Assembly: GCA_047495785.1 (NCBI GenBank)
Contig: JBLDXI010000017.1
Span: 992,001-1,056,000, forward strand
Direction: 5' to 3'
Length of the DNA stretch: 64,000 bases
Origin: Lepidodermella squamata
Taxonomy: Eukaryota > Gastrotricha
In this document: piece after piece, positions 13,601 to 26,142 of the stretch
Numbering within the stretch: position 1 is the first letter of the stretch
Layout: each line of letters opens with the position of its first letter
The notes under the pieces: generated by a model
What the model was told of the DNA's origin: nothing
Databases searched by the model: none
The model's input: only the letters and a program-made list of their open reading frames with translations
Position numbers and translations under genes: made by a program

Positions 13601-16493
13601 ATAGCTATTAGCAAGGCTAGAAGGCGCGATAAACCAGCCGATAAATAAAATGGGAGAAATTCATCGAAAAGAGCCCGATTACAAAATCGGAGATATATAT
13701 AGCAGTTTGCGGCTGTCCTGTCCTTCGTCTTAAAAGTCCTATGATAACCAATGCGTTGTAACAATCGCCGGTCACCTGATCAATTAGATCGGGAAATAAA
13801 TTAAAATGATGCAACTCAAGGCCAAATGGCGTTCAAAAAGAGACAGCATTGTTTGTAACGCTAATCTTTCAGGACAATTAGCGATGAGTCTGCCCAACCC
13901 AAACCAACAAAGGCACACTCAAAACTTGAGACGTCTCCTTTGGAATTAATTTATTAATAGCTTTGTCTTTGGTGTCTTGAACAATCGAAGACCCTCTAGA
14001 TGATTCTTTTTGGGATAACCTGCGTTATAGGATTATGCCTGATTGTCAGCTATTCAGGTTAATTTTGTGTTACATTGTATTTTTGTTCGTCTTCCGAGGT
14101 TCTTTTTATTTTTTTTGACCTGGATCAAGACTGCATTCCTTATCATTTTTACATGATTTGTATTATCATGTTCAGCTCATCGATAAACGTGGAGTAAAGC
14201 ATATTTTTATCAGTGCTTCTGTTTCAAGGTTTCCACGTGCCGGGTCGAACCCCAAAAACCATAATTGTACCTATTCCGTATGTCCCCAAAGAAAGTAATG
14301 AAAGGTCGGAGATATATCAAATTTTTAGTGATTCGAATAGCGACTCGTAATTCAAGATTCCACCATCCGGGCCGGATCGGGTCATCACATTTGAAAGCGT
14401 GGACAACTCTGATTCAATCACCTGACAAATTTTCTCAATAATTTCTCAACACTGGTTTTTCATCGAGTTCGAAGTTCGAATTTAACTTGTTTAAGGATCC
14501 GCATGCGCTGATTCTTGGCCGTTTCTCAGAACGTAGGTATGGCCAAGGTCTCAGCTATAGCTCTCGATGGCGGCTCCCGATCAGTTGCTAGATCCTATAG
14601 TGAAGATCCTAGTGAAGTGGTAGCGTTGCTTATAATCAGGAATACTTGCAATCACTGATTTGTAATATCAATAGAGGAATCGATATCGGCTCTGCTGGCT
14701 ATAGTATAAGTCGTAAACTGATCGACTGATCGCCGGGGTGTGACTGTTTTTATCCGACAACCAAAAATGTGACTAAAATCATCCGACATAAAATTATCGA
14801 TTTTCTCGATTTTCCCGAGTTCGATTTTTTCCGTAGGGGCATGCCCCTTTTACGCACCCTATTTTGGCCCCTGATCCGGCAGAATTTTAGGCGATCCGAG
14901 TTGTCACTTTTTTACTGTAATTTTTTGAAAATATGAAAAAGCAAGTCGGCTGGTTTTAGTCACGTTTTTGGTTGTCGGATGAAAAAAGGAGAAAAAACGG
15001 AAAAAAGGCATTGGTCGGATGAAAAAAGGCTTTTCCCGATCGCTGACTGCTGACAGTTCAAAATAAGAGAAATAATGAAATAAATCGGCTAGGAATAAAA
15101 TCTTTAGTGAGGCGTGAAATTCGAAAACCCATTTTTTAGGGAAAATCTGGATCTAAATAATCTGGGAAAATGTCCTAAATTTAGCGCACCCAACTCACCC
15201 TTTCCTTTTCAGCTCATCGATATGAAGCAAATTAACGATACGAGTTTTTCGTTGATTTTTTTGGGCAGATTCTTCAGCACCAGCGTCTCATTGCTCATGA
15301 CACGAATCGCGAAGTGCTTTGCCGAAATTCTGAAATATCGATGTTCGAAATTTCACTTGATTCAGTCGCACTCTGAAGACCTCTGAAACACAGCTCAGAT
15401 TTCCGGATACGAATCCCCTTTATCTGCTCCCTTTGAATCAAAAGTCGCAGTTCTCAATTTCCACGTATTTTTATTGATTTTCTCTTGTTTTCTTTTTCCA
15501 TGATTGAAACCATATTTCGATATCGACAGACAAACCGAAACAAAGAGTTACAACTGCGCGATGAATGAATAAATTTGTCAGTTTTTGTCTCGTGAAAACT
15601 CAAGGTAGCTGAAGAGAGGAGTGAAAATTACGTCCTATATAAATGATAAAAAATATACCACTATCACATCTCTAATTTCTGTCATCAAAAACTGGGCACC
15701 TTATAACTGACTTCTATAACGATATTTCGCATATTTTGAATAGTTGAACGATCACATTTTTCGAAACTAACAGCACACAATTGAAATAATAAAATATTCG
15801 GGATTTTTTTTCGTTAAAATAAAGCTTTTACCGTTTATCAAGATAAATTACACAGTTGACAAGACGCGAGGAGGAAAATTACACTGAACAAACAATAAAC
15901 CGGCTGTAGAGGACAACAAACAAAGCCGAGAGAGTCAAGACTATTTTGATTCACCGAGCAGAAATAGAGTGAAAAGGCGAGTGAGAAACAACCAAAGCTA
16001 AAATTCAATAAATATTATTATACCGAATAACTATTTTATGCCTAATATATAAATAGATTCACACATTTTATTTAGAAAAAATGAAGAAACTACATCATGA
16101 CTTTTGTTTATGACACGAGTGATTAGAAGCGTGAGATGCATAAAAATCGTTCATTTTTTTCCTTCATTTCTTTTTCGATCAAATTTGAAGGCAAAATAAA
16201 TACCCTATTATAATATTCGATTTTTTGCGATTCCAGGATTTTTTTTTCAAGATGGATGAAAGCACAATTTCTCTCATATTATATTTCGTATAGTATTTAC
16301 CATTAAAAAATAAGGAGAAGAAACAAACGAACGAGTAAAAATTGGTAGTCTCAAAGTTGAGCGACTAAATCGTCACTGAATAAGATTTTTTCCAACATTA
16401 TCGATCGCTATAAATATATATTTTTTCAATAAAAACCCGATCAAGTAGGATTTTATGATAGTCTCAATAGATTTTCATCGATTTTTCTCAGTC
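10613..16493. other. gene desert upstream of the Msx gene
   Basis: Nearly 6 kb with no supported gene. The part to about 14 kb has the same GCGC and TAAT-rich texture as the desert downstream of Msx, so it probably holds Msx control elements. From about 14 kb to 16.5 kb the sequence is plainer AT-rich DNA and carries one foldback element at 14752-14980. An open frame at 15114-15386 has no recognisable product. The last few hundred bases are the 3' flank of ABHD-A. Confidence 0.5.
14752..14980. repeat. foldback (MITE-like) inverted repeat
   Basis: A 27-base arm at 14752-14778 (begins atccgacaaccaaaaa) is matched in inverse orientation at 14954-14980 (ends ggttgtcggat) with one mismatch. Extra copies of the catccgac / gtcggatg word lie just inside the left arm and just outside the right arm (near 15014). 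The central 175 bp are non-coding. This is the structure of a short non-autonomous DNA transposon, although no clear target duplication could be fixed. Confidence 0.5.
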
Positions 16494-19400
16494 TCAAGCG
16501 CTGTGGTCGTTGACGTAGGCGTGAAGACAGGGCAAAAGTTGGGCAATAACTCGATCAGCCCAAGTTTTACCCGTCGGGTACAGGCCCTCGGCGAACCCGA
16601 TGTGGCCGCCTCGAGCCGCTAGAATGACAGCAAGCGGCCCTGGGGTGAACGGTCCAGCTTCACTTTTCGCAGTGTTCGGCAATTTCGCGATTTCACCGAG
16701 CGGGATTGTTTCTTCTAGGGCGAAAACATCATCAGCGGCCTGAATTGAGACAACGGGAACGGGCAGAGCGCGGAAATGTCGGATCGGCGCGATGGCGTCG
16801 TAGTAATCGGCCGGCGTGGCGAAACCGAACATCGGGCAGATCAGCGACTGGTCAATATGGCGAACGCGATCGGCTTTGAACAGCGTCTCGAAGTCATACG
16901 TCGACGAGGCGTATTCGTCATTTTCGAAAACGTGGAAATGATGTCGGATTTTATTGACAATATTCATCGCCAGACTAAAAATTGAAAAAATTAGTAAAAT
17001 TTTAATTTCAATCTTTTAATTTTAATTTTAATTTTAATCTAATTCATCACCAGACTAAAACTTGGAAATTAGTTTCGAATTTTTATTCGAATTTTCGGCG
17101 AATTTTTTGGAAAAATGTGGAAATTCGGCTTACTGTCGATTGAAAGCCCATCGATTGACGGGTTTTTCGAGGCTTTGAGCCGATCGCTGGCAGTCCCACG
17201 GCATAGAAACGGTGATGCAGGCGCGAATGAGAGGCTTGTTAACGGGTTTGCAGCTGACGAGATAGTTGTACCAGATGATGCCGCCGAGGGAGATGCCACA
17301 ACCGTACAGAGGAGCACGCGGGTAGCTTTTCACGATTTCGTGCAGGCCCCATGTCAAATCATCGTAAGAAGCTGCCGAATAATAGCGAGGAGTCTAAAAT
17401 CATAAAAAAATATGTTTACAATTTTTTTCAAAAGTGAAAGGAAGAATTTTGAAAGATTTATTGAAAAATCCATCATAATTAAATATTTCCATCGAAAATT
17501 TTGATTTCAAATAATTTTATCAATTTTCCATTTTTTTAGTTCAGATTGATTTTCCTTACTTCAATCTGTCGATTCAAGTAAATTGGGCGGTACTTTCTAC
17601 AAGAACTATTTTCGGCAATTTTTCTAAAATTCAACGTTTCAGCAATTCGATTTCTATCGGCAAGGAAGAGGCAATATCGGCGCCGAGGCCGACTCGGATG
17701 TTGCTGAGTATGGCGTCGCTTCTCAAACTGGGCTCGGTGAAACTTCTCAGTTACTACATTTACTTCATTTACTGGCTTTTCTGAAGCCGGGAGCAGTGGC
17801 GGTGGCCGAGGTAGCAATTCAAAACCTGAGCGCGGTAGTGGCAATCAAGGTGGATCATCTTCACAAGACGGGCGTAGTAGCAGTATCAGTGCTGGCTTCC
17901 CTCAAGCCGGGAGCAGTGGCGGCCGTGGCGCAACTGTGGACGCGGTGATCACCCTGCGCTTGGAGTGATCGTTGGTTATACTTTACACGTCGATGCATAG
18001 GCGGCTTTCATTGCCGAAAAAAACGCCGCAATATCAAATAGCCAACAAAGTTTTCTTCTCGATTCTCAGGGCAACTTACCATCCAGTTTGCCGTCTTCAT
18101 TGGCCCCAGACAGCCAGGAAATTATAAGGCAGCAACAACGGCTTCGTTTCCCGGCTGTGGTAATGGCAGCCACTGGGCCTGGTAATACCATCTCAGAAGC
18201 GGCCTACAATAGTCAAAGACTTGGCGAACGTATTGAGGACGTCACCCATGATTGGCTGGAGCCCTATCGATTTGCGCAGGTCATGCTTGTCGAGGCGCGG
18301 CGTACGAGGTTCGCCCTGTCGCTTAAGAACCGGCGAATGTAAATTCGGTGGAGAGGCAAATTCAACATCTGAACACTCAGGTGAAGTCACTAAATGCACA
18401 AGTGGCAAGCCTCACGGCGATCTACCAAGAGACACATGAAATTACCCAAATATGCGAAACTCCCCGAAATTCGCCACTGTATCAAAAAATCAACGCGATT
18501 TATTCCTTAAAAGCAACTTGAATTGTTTGCTTTTTTCGCCCGAACTAAAACAAAATTCTCTTGCACACCGTGTAGGATATTCGAAACTCTAGTCCGCAAT
18601 AAAATCCTCGACCATCTACTTTAGCATAATATCATATCTGCTGAACAACATGGCTTAATGCTACTACAACACAGATGCTCGAATGTTTCTTCGACTGGCC
18701 CTTTGCCCTGGAAAATTCTGAATTTGACATGGTCTATATTGATTTCGCCAATGCATTTGAAACGGTAAGCTGATTTTGAAACTCGAATCTCTTGGTATAT
18801 CTGGAAATCTTCTTCTTTGGCTTCAATCCTAATTGAACGATTGCACTCGAAATTACTCAGTTAATACGAAATTCCCCAAAATTCGCCACCGTATTTGTAA
18901 AAAAAATTCAAATTGCTCAAGAGGCTAATTTTTAGTTAAATTCGATGAAGCTAATGTGTCGGACTGATATTATTCCGAGCTCGCGAGAGAACATTTACGA
19001 AAAACTCAAGAGCAACTGTCGAAACTGGCTACAATAAGTGTGACATTCATCCCCGAAAGTTAAAAAAGTCAAATGTTTTGAAGATTTCCAAGATTCCCAA
19101 GATTCCCGAAAGATTCCCAAGTCTCCCCCGTTACCCGTTAAGGGAGGCACGGTGGCTCAGTTGGGTCGTTGAGCAATTGAAGGGATTAGAGGTTCAAGTC
19201 CTAGTGACGGAACCAGGATCGAGTCCCGCAAGACTCGAAAACGTAATCAGTAAATATGGAACTCTGCATCCCGACGGTGGTGCCTACGCAAAGGGTCTGT
19301 TCGCCATTTTCTTCAGCCGAAAACAGCTGACAACACAAACAATTAGCGGACGAGAGCCCGGCAACGAGAAGGCGGGCAAACGAACCCGTTCAGAGTGGAA

Positions 19401-20354
19401 GCTGGACGAAAAGCTGAGCAAAACAATATTTGGTGAATATTTGGTAAAACAGAACCTAACTAGGGCCAATGTAGGCACAACATGGGCCCATTGAGGTAAG
19501 GCCTACCATAGGCCTACCAACTGACTTTTGACTGAGCCCCCTCGGCCCCGGTTTTACCAGTCCATCGCGTTACAAAATAGAAAGTTGGGAGGCTGGGAGT
19601 GTCAGCTAGACTGCACCAGTCGAATTCCGTCATACGGAAAAGTGAGTCTCATTAGTCCGCAAAGTTCGCTCTAAATTCGTTTTTCTCATTTTCTAGACTA
19701 GAAAAACAGTTTTTCAAAGCTAGCCCTCGTTACGGTACTCAATTTTCACGGATCTTGCATAGAGTTTTGAAGCAGTTAAAAGATAAATTAAAAAAGCTAT
19801 TAAATGGTTTTCTTTACCAATAAAGGCAAGTTTCCATTGCCGCGGTAGATAAGAACAGCGGCTCTAAAACCTTGCTGCGTGACTTCTTGGACTAGATGGC
19901 CAATGTAGGCTTCACTCGAATCACCAGTTAACCCAGGCAGAATGACTACAATAGGCGTTAGCGCTTTGCTCTCAGCGTCCTTCGACTCGAAATCAGTCGG
20001 ATTAAGCCAATCAAAGGCAATGAGGCCGCCATCAGGCAGCGGCACCAATTGCCGCTCGAAATTGACAACGGGTCGCGTTTGAATGTAGTGTCTTATCGCG
20101 GTTTGAAGGCGAGTTTCAAACGCCCAGAACGTTGGCCAGAATGTTTCATTCGTTATCGGGCAAGATTTGGCGATGTAGTCGCGAAATTTGTCACTTGAAC
20201 AGACAATCGACGGTTTCTATAAAATTCAAACAAATTAAACTAAAATTAATAAAAAAAATGAAAATTTCATTACCTTAGCTACCTTAACGAGGTAGTAAAT
20301 CAGGTAGAGAGTCACAACAATGAGGATGTCTTTGAAGTTGATGTCGATTTCCAT
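16494..20354 (-). CDS. ABHD1/ABHD3-type alpha/beta hydrolase, copy A
   Basis: Four exons, 20354-20274, 20216-19818, 17393-17134 and 16974-16494, join in phase to 406 aa. Exon 1 encodes a 27-residue hydrophobic anchor (ILIVVTLYLIYYLVKV). The body matches membrane-bound abhydrolases of the ABHD1/2/3 group: LVPLPDGGLIAFDW, VVILPGLTGDSSEAYI, and the nucleophile elbow GCGISLGG with Ser195. The Asp of QAADDVF and the His of ARGGHIGFAEG complete the expected Ser-Asp-His triad. Family members act on phospholipids or other lipid esters in endomembranes; the substrate here is unknown. The exon boundaries match copy B downstream-to-upstream exactly, so the two are tandem duplicates. Intron 2 has swollen to 2.4 kb and is filled with retroelement debris. 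Confidence 0.9.
17735..18520 (+). pseudogene. probable retroelement ORF1-like remnant in ABHD-A intron 2
   Basis: The plus strand of this intron holds a run of broken open stretches. One is Gly/Ser-rich (contains two copies of AGSSGG near 17785 and 17893). A second open segment spans about 18088-18342, and a third, in another frame, reads VERQIQHLNTQVKSLNAQVA at about 18355, which is a heptad-like coiled coil. Coiled coils upstream of a reverse transcriptase are typical of the first open frame of non-LTR retrotransposons, and a reverse transcriptase fragment follows on the same strand. The assignment rests on order and texture and is tentative. Confidence 0.35.
18560..18850 (+). pseudogene. 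degenerate non-LTR reverse transcriptase fragment
   Basis: Read with at least two frame changes, this segment gives CRIFETLVRNKILDHLL, ISAEQHGL, FDMVYIDFANAFETV and LILKLESLGISGNLLLWLQS in that order. These are the finger and palm motifs of jockey/CR1-type LINE reverse transcriptases: the EQHG motif, the [VI]YxDFxxAFDxV block containing the first catalytic Asp, and the following KLxxxGI helix. Stops and frameshifts show it is dead. It lies in the sense opposite to the host gene ABHD-A, in its enlarged second intron. Confidence 0.75.
19145..19300 (+). repeat. tRNA-derived SINE-like element
   Basis: An RNA polymerase III A box, tggctcagttgg (19153-19164), is followed 26 bases later by a B box, ggttcaagtcc (19191-19201). 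The stretch between and around them has no tRNA cloverleaf anticodon arm that I can fold, so it is not a functional tRNA gene; the layout is that of a tRNA-derived SINE head. The tail after about 19220 is unrelated to tRNA and its 3' end cannot be set from one copy. It sits in ABHD-A intron 2 next to the LINE debris. Confidence 0.55.
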
Positions 20355-20971
20355 CTCGCCGTATTAATATTCAAGTAACATGCGACTAGATGAAAAAAAT
20401 TAGAACATTTTTTTAAAAGCTATGGCTTTGTTCATTTCTCTCCTTCAATTTAATTTCCGATATAACCACGCGTACATTATCACGCAACCATGAGCATCGC
20501 CAGACACGAACATGGTACAAAAAAATAGTGTATATAAACATACGATGGATAGACAATAGGACTAAAAATAGTATAGGTAATTGCATGTCTTTCTCAAAAA
20601 AAATATAGCTTCCTTTCTCAAATACTTGGTTCATCTGCACAAAGATTTCATTATGAAATAATATTATGAAACTAGAGAATTCGAACATACTACAACACCG
20701 AGGTGAATGCATTTTTTAAAACAATTTTTATAGCCGAGTTTACAGGTTAAAAAGCCTTGATACAACATCGAAAACAGCCATTTTTGTTTATTAGACAGCA
20801 GAAACTGAGCTCGATTCAGATTTATAATGTAAACTCGGCTTTTTTCGAAGTAAAGCAGGAAAAAAACGACCGGTTAGTTGCATGACGTGTTTTTATGATT
20901 GAAAGCGCGAATTTTTCAATCGCCAATATTTTTTTATGTTATGTTTTATCGATTATTTTTTTAACGATTTC

Positions 20972-22703
20972 CTACTCCTGCTCAAGCGTGTACAAGTGCA
21001 GAGCCGTGAGAAGTTGCCCCGTCATTTTGTCCGCCCAAGTTCTTCCGGTCGGATACAAGCCCTCGGCGAAGCCAATGTGCCCGCCACGAGCCGTTAGGAT
21101 AACAGCCAACGGGCCCTTTTCGCCACCTTCAGCCGGCAAGTTCGCAATCTCATCCAATGGAATGGTATTTTCCAGGGCGAAAAAGTCATCCGCGGCCTGG
21201 ATAGACACAACCGGGCATGGCATTGATCGAAAATGTTCGGTGGGCGATGTTTTCGTGTAGTAGTCGTGCTCGTCTTCATAGCCGAACATTGGCGCGACTA
21301 GGTGCCGATCGACCATGCGAATTCGGTCGGATTTCAGAACGGCATCAACGTTGATTTTCGACGAGAAACTTTCATCGCCCCGTAAATTATCGAAATGAGG
21401 ACCAAATCGGCGAATTATATTATCTTTCAGCCTGGAGAAAAAATATGATAAATTAATAAAAATGCCACCTTAATTCGTAAAATTAGGATTAGTTTAACTC
21501 ACGGTCGATTGAAGGCGATGAGGTTGATAGGCTGCTCCATTGTATCGCTGGACTTTTTAATGTCCCAAACCATGGAAATAGTGACACAGGCCCGCAACAT
21601 GCATTTCTCACGGGGTTGGCAGCTATCCAAATAATTGTAGAGAATAATAGCTCCGAGTGAAATGCCACAACCGTAAACGGGAGCGTGAGGGTACAGCAGT
21701 TTTAGCTCGTGAAGCGCCCAAGCAAGGTCGTCATACGACGAAGCACAATAAAATCGAGGAGTCTGGAAAAAAATTGAACAAAAAATCACATTTTAGAATC
21801 TTCAAGCGCCAAAATTCCAAATTTTGTTTAAAATTATTCAAAAGCAAAAACGGGAAAAATTAGAATGACCCGATTATTTGAATTAAAATCAGAAAAATTA
21901 TGAAAAGTCATTAGAAAGGAAATTACTATGAAATTTTCAAAGGAAATAAAAATTCGGACCAATAATTATCAAATCAGTTACCTTCGGGTTTTTTCGGGTA
22001 AAATTTGAATTTCTGCGGTATCGGGAACGATAAATAAAAAATTCGTGGGTTTAAATTAAAAAATTGTCTATCCTCAAAAAGTAGAAAACTCAATTACATG
22101 GTTGGGCAACTTATGGGTCAAGCTTGAAATAAAAATGACTGAATCACCCCTAAAAGTATTTACCAGCAGAGGTAGATTTCCATTGCCGCGGTAAATGAAA
22201 ACAGCAGCTCTAAAACCGTGTAGATTCGCTTCCTTTGCCAAATGGCCAATATAAGCATCGCCCGAGTTACCAGTCAGCCCGGGTAGGATGACCACAACCG
22301 GTGTTCTAGCCTTATCTTCATCACTTTTATGCTCATAGCCCTGCGGGTTAAGCCAATCAAACGCGACGAGACCGCCGTCCGGCAGCGGAACTAATTGACG
22401 ATGATAGCTGATGGTTAGATGGGATTGCAGGAAATGACGAATAGCAGTTTGAAGATGGGCCTCAATGCCCCATACTGTCGGCCAAAATCGCTCGTTAGCG
22501 GCCGGGCACGCCTTTGCCAAAAATTCTCGAAATTTAGGATTGGAACAAACAATACGAGGTCTCTGAAAATTAAATTAAAAAACCAATATTGTGGGCAAGT
22601 GAATTAATTCAGCTAAACATACCTTAACGACTTTCACGAAGTAATAGATCAAATAAAGAACACCGATGGCCACAGCATTATTGGCAAAATCGAGGTAACC
22701 CAT
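20972..22703 (-). CDS. ABHD1/ABHD3-type alpha/beta hydrolase, copy B
   Basis: Four exons, 22703-22623, 22562-22164, 21762-21503 and 21431-20972, join in phase to 399 aa. The first three exons are the same length as in copy A (81, 399 and 260 bases). Exon 1 encodes the membrane anchor (VAIGVLYLIYYFVKV). Core motifs are LVPLPDGGLVAFDW, VVILPGLTGNSGDAYI, GCGISLGA with Ser195, QAADDFF for the acid and ARGGHIGFAEG for the histidine. All three catalytic residues are present, so it should be an active membrane-associated lipid hydrolase; substrate unknown. Its ATG lies only 83 bases after the QTRT2 stop on the same strand, and copy A starts 617 bases after its own stop. Introns here are short, so copy B probably keeps the ancestral structure. 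Confidence 0.92.
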
Positions 22704-22786
22704 ATTTAATAAGAGGTGGAGGACCTAAGCGAAATGGATTAAACAATCAATATTTATCACCTTGTGTCCACCGCGGGTTAAAGAGA

Positions 22787-25700
22787 CTACTCTGTTTTAG
22801 CCAAGGCACAACGCAAACTTGAAAGAAATAGATGAAGCGAAGTCAAATTGTGAATCATCAACAAAATCTGGCCTAAAATCTCATCGACCGCTATCAAATG
22901 GGTAACATAGGCCCTGGTGAAAGGTTTCGAGCAGGCATAGCATGGGCAATGCGAGTCGACCGGTGTAAAATCAGCCATCAGGTGTGCTTTCTCGGCTTTG
23001 AAGTCGAAAATTGAGCATAATTTCGCTAGATCTTCAACCTTCGCCGCGGCGGCTTGTTTCGAGTCGAAAATCAGCGCTTTACCTTCCTCCGTCAGCTGAT
23101 ACGCGTAGGAAGTGTCGAAAATGTCTACGCCAAGGTGCAGGACGGCGTCGACAATTTGTTGCGGCTTGAAGCAGCCGGGCAAAAAGCGCGGCTTATCGAC
23201 TGTAAGTGGCGCAAGACTGGCTTCGAATAGCTGAGCAAACTCAGCTGACGCAAAATTGTAGCTGTCATCTAGCGACGAAGTGCCACCGTAATGTAGTGCA
23301 TCGATAACGTAACTTGAATAAATAAATAAAACGGAATATTATAGAGCTGAGTGAAGTATTTTCAGGCTTAGTCACACTATATAGGCACTCGAAGATCAAA
23401 CTCCACGCTGCTGTATTGCCGGTCAGAGTACAAAGTCCGACGGCACGCGCCAAAATCAAATTTAGCAATACATAACTACAGAAGACAAACTGCGCAAGTA
23501 CAATAAATAGTACGATTTTAGTATTACACAAGTCCAAAGGTCGATTTTTTTGCCCACTCGCACACATTTGTTATCGCTTAGCATTTTCTAGCCAACAAAT
23601 GGTGCGAAAAGGTTAGCAGCTACTACCGGCCGGTGGTTTTGTTCCATTGATGGATAGTTTTTCTCATTTTTTTTCACTTTACTCCCTAATCGCAACGTTT
23701 AAGACGAACGATCCCAGATAAAATTTGGTTTCATTCAAGTTTCAGGGCACAATACATTTTAGCTACATTTTTGCATGTATTTACAATTTTTTTTCCTATT
23801 AAAATTTGTATGTGAGTAGCGTTTGTATGTTGGTCTGTAGTGTATGTTTGGCACAATAGTAATTTTTCGAATAATTTCCTTAAATCATGATTAATCCGTT
23901 TCAGCTGAGAACTTGAACAAAAAAATCCCGCACAATTATATGCTAATTTATTCAGATTTTTTAAACCAATCACGATATTCTCAAATTTTCAATTTTAGCA
24001 AATTATTATTTAAAAAGGACGGTACTTTTGGCCGCAGCAAATTTACATTTATTCAATCATGGACGCCAGGTTACGTTTGATAAGAAGCTAATCACGACGC
24101 CAGTTGATAGCGGGGTTCGAGGGCTATCGATTGGCACTAATGTTGCCAAACGAACCCTTTTCAAGTTTCACCAATAGTGTGATTTGTGAGACAAAAGTAT
24201 GATGACTTCGGACTATCCATCATATCCCCAAATTAGTCAATCTTTTATTAATGAGTTAGGGCTTTTTCGACAGCCCTAATCCTCCTCTATCAGAATAAGT
24301 GAGAATCCCAAGATTTGGAGAAAAATTGGAGATGCTGGAAAGAAAATAAAGAAATTTGCTGCGGAAAAGAGTATGAATTTGCTGCGGGTTAAAGTATTTT
24401 TCTTTAAAAATTAAGGTGCAAACTTTCATACATATGTTTTTTCATTTAATTAGAGCTGGAAACGTAAAGAAAATGGCAGCGGACTTTGGGTTTAAAAAAA
24501 ACAGGGTCCTGAAAACGTAGCCAATTTTTTCCGCTTGAAAATAGTTATTGGTGAAGTGCAAGGGCCCTGAAATTTAAGTTTGGAAAACTTGAAAATCGAC
24601 CTAAACCTATCCTTAATCTTAACCCTGAACTCTAACCAAGCCCTAAAACTAACCCTAACCCTAACCCTAACCCTGACTCCTATTCGTCGTTATGATGAAA
24701 AACACAATATTATGAACAAAATATGTATGAAAGGTAAAAAATTCATACATAAATATGTATGAAAGAACACTTCGTAACAATTATTTAGTTCAGTCAAAAA
24801 TGTTGCTCATCGATTATTGATTATTCGGAAAAATGTAAGCAAAACTCTATTTAATTTTGGCCTACTCCCTTGAGGCAGTACCCTAATGAGAAGGGTTATG
24901 GATACAGCGGAAATTTGAATGCCCTCAACGTACAGTGTTACTGCTACGTACATTACTAGATTACATTCTAGATTACAATGTTACTAGCGAAAAATGATGT
25001 ATTTTTCGCAAGGGGATTCGATATAAATGGTACAAATAGTCATATTAAGACAGCGAAAAACCTTCAACTCAGGCCTGATACTGAGAAGTTAAAATGGATA
25101 TAGCGCCTAAATTTTCAATAGCGTAAATTTTCACAACGTTCACAGTTATTACTACTTCAGTAGAACGTCTTACAATGTTTACTAACAAACATGAAATCAG
25201 AGTAAATCCTTTAATGCAGACGCTTTCTATTTTTCAACTTTGATCCTCAGAGTATTATTCATTATACGCATCTGCGGATTAATAAAATAAATCCCTCTAC
25301 GGCAAAAATCGCAGATGAGATTACGCAGCTAGAAAAAAACGTACCCGGATACAAGATGATCCACCTGTTTGACATCGCTAGCAAATTTAGCGCGGATTTG
25401 ATCGTTAAAGCCACCCACTAAACTCGCGAATGCTCCAACGCCACTCAAGCCGTTAGTCTCGCCCTTCAGCTTCTTCACAGTTTCGTTAAGGTAGCTTACA
25501 GAGCGAGAATACGATTTTTCTAGCCGTTTTTTCGGGCACACTCGGTCGGTATCATTGTCGCATAGCACTTGAAACGCATCAGGTTTGACCCGGCGAAGTA
25601 ATTTAAGCTGGTCGTCGATATTTACCAGCATTTTCCCACCGACCAAAAACACACTAACACCCTCACCACGATTCAAACCGGGTAGAAAACCAGTTGCGGC

Positions 25701-26100
25701 TTGATCGCTGACCGTTGCGAGGAAAAAGTGCGGTTTCAAGTCTTTTCCGCCTATCATATCACGTACTCCGAGTTGAGGTGATAAAGCTGAACTTTCAAAT
25801 GTTTCAACCGATTGAAACAGGCCATTTAATGGGGCGCAGATGAAAGATAAAGCGTCGAACGGCAAGTTTTTAGCAAGATCTGGCGTTAAATATGGGACAA
25901 CACCGCATCTACGCAATAAAATGAATTTTCAAATTTTATCAAGGTGAATTTTCTTTAACAAACCTAGAATATGTTAACAGGCCAGGTGTTTCAAGCTTTT
26001 TAGAAATCCCATTACGAACACATTCAAAAGTACCAAGTCGAGCTTTTGATGAGGTGATGGCACGGCCCAGATTGAAGGACATTTTCGGACAGTCACTCAT
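22787..26100 (-). CDS. QTRT2: queuine tRNA-ribosyltransferase accessory subunit 2
   Basis: Three exons, 26100-25964, 25908-25345 and 23312-22787, join in phase to 408 aa, close to the family length. QTRT2 pairs with the catalytic subunit QTRT1 to exchange guanine for queuine at the wobble base of GUN-anticodon tRNAs; it is found at the mitochondrial outer membrane in animals. The C-terminal zinc site is clear: CPCYAC (Cys356, 358, 361), then FTRAYVTHL and His388 in LLMIHN, as in the TGT fold. Upstream, YVIDALHYGGTSSLDDSYNF and LPGCFKPQQIVDAV match the barrel segments. The ATG is only 42 bases after the COX16 stop. Intron 2 is 2.0 kb, much larger than neighbouring introns, and carries a short CCCTAA-type run. 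No key zinc ligand is missing. Confidence 0.92.
24600..24675 (+). repeat. short interstitial CCCTAA-type repeat
   Basis: Inside QTRT2 intron 2, a degenerate region of ccta/aacc words leads into roughly four consecutive perfect ctaacc units (about 24650-24675). This is the C-rich strand of the TTAGGG telomere repeat used by most animals, not the TTAGGC of well-studied rhabditid nematodes. It is far too short for a telomere and lies in an intron, so it is an interstitial remnant. Confidence 0.6.
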
Positions 26101-26142
26101 TGTAATAATCACTATCGTTAATTTATTGAAATTGAAAATTGA

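Noticed and set aside
14225-14265. tRNA-like word ccgggtcgaacccc
   Set aside because: B-box resemblance only; no A box at a suitable distance.
15114-15386. 90-codon open frame upstream of ABHD-A
   Set aside because: No recognised motif and no neighbouring exon in frame; likely chance in AT-rich DNA.
18088-18342. 84-codon open frame as a host gene
   Set aside because: It lies on the antisense strand of an ABHD-A intron beside LINE motifs and has no splice context; treated as retroelement debris.
19145-19220. Functional tRNA gene
   Set aside because: A and B boxes are present but no acceptor stem or anticodon arm can be paired; fits a SINE head instead.
24600-24675. Chromosome end
   Set aside because: Only a few telomere-like units, inside an intron with the gene continuing on both sides.
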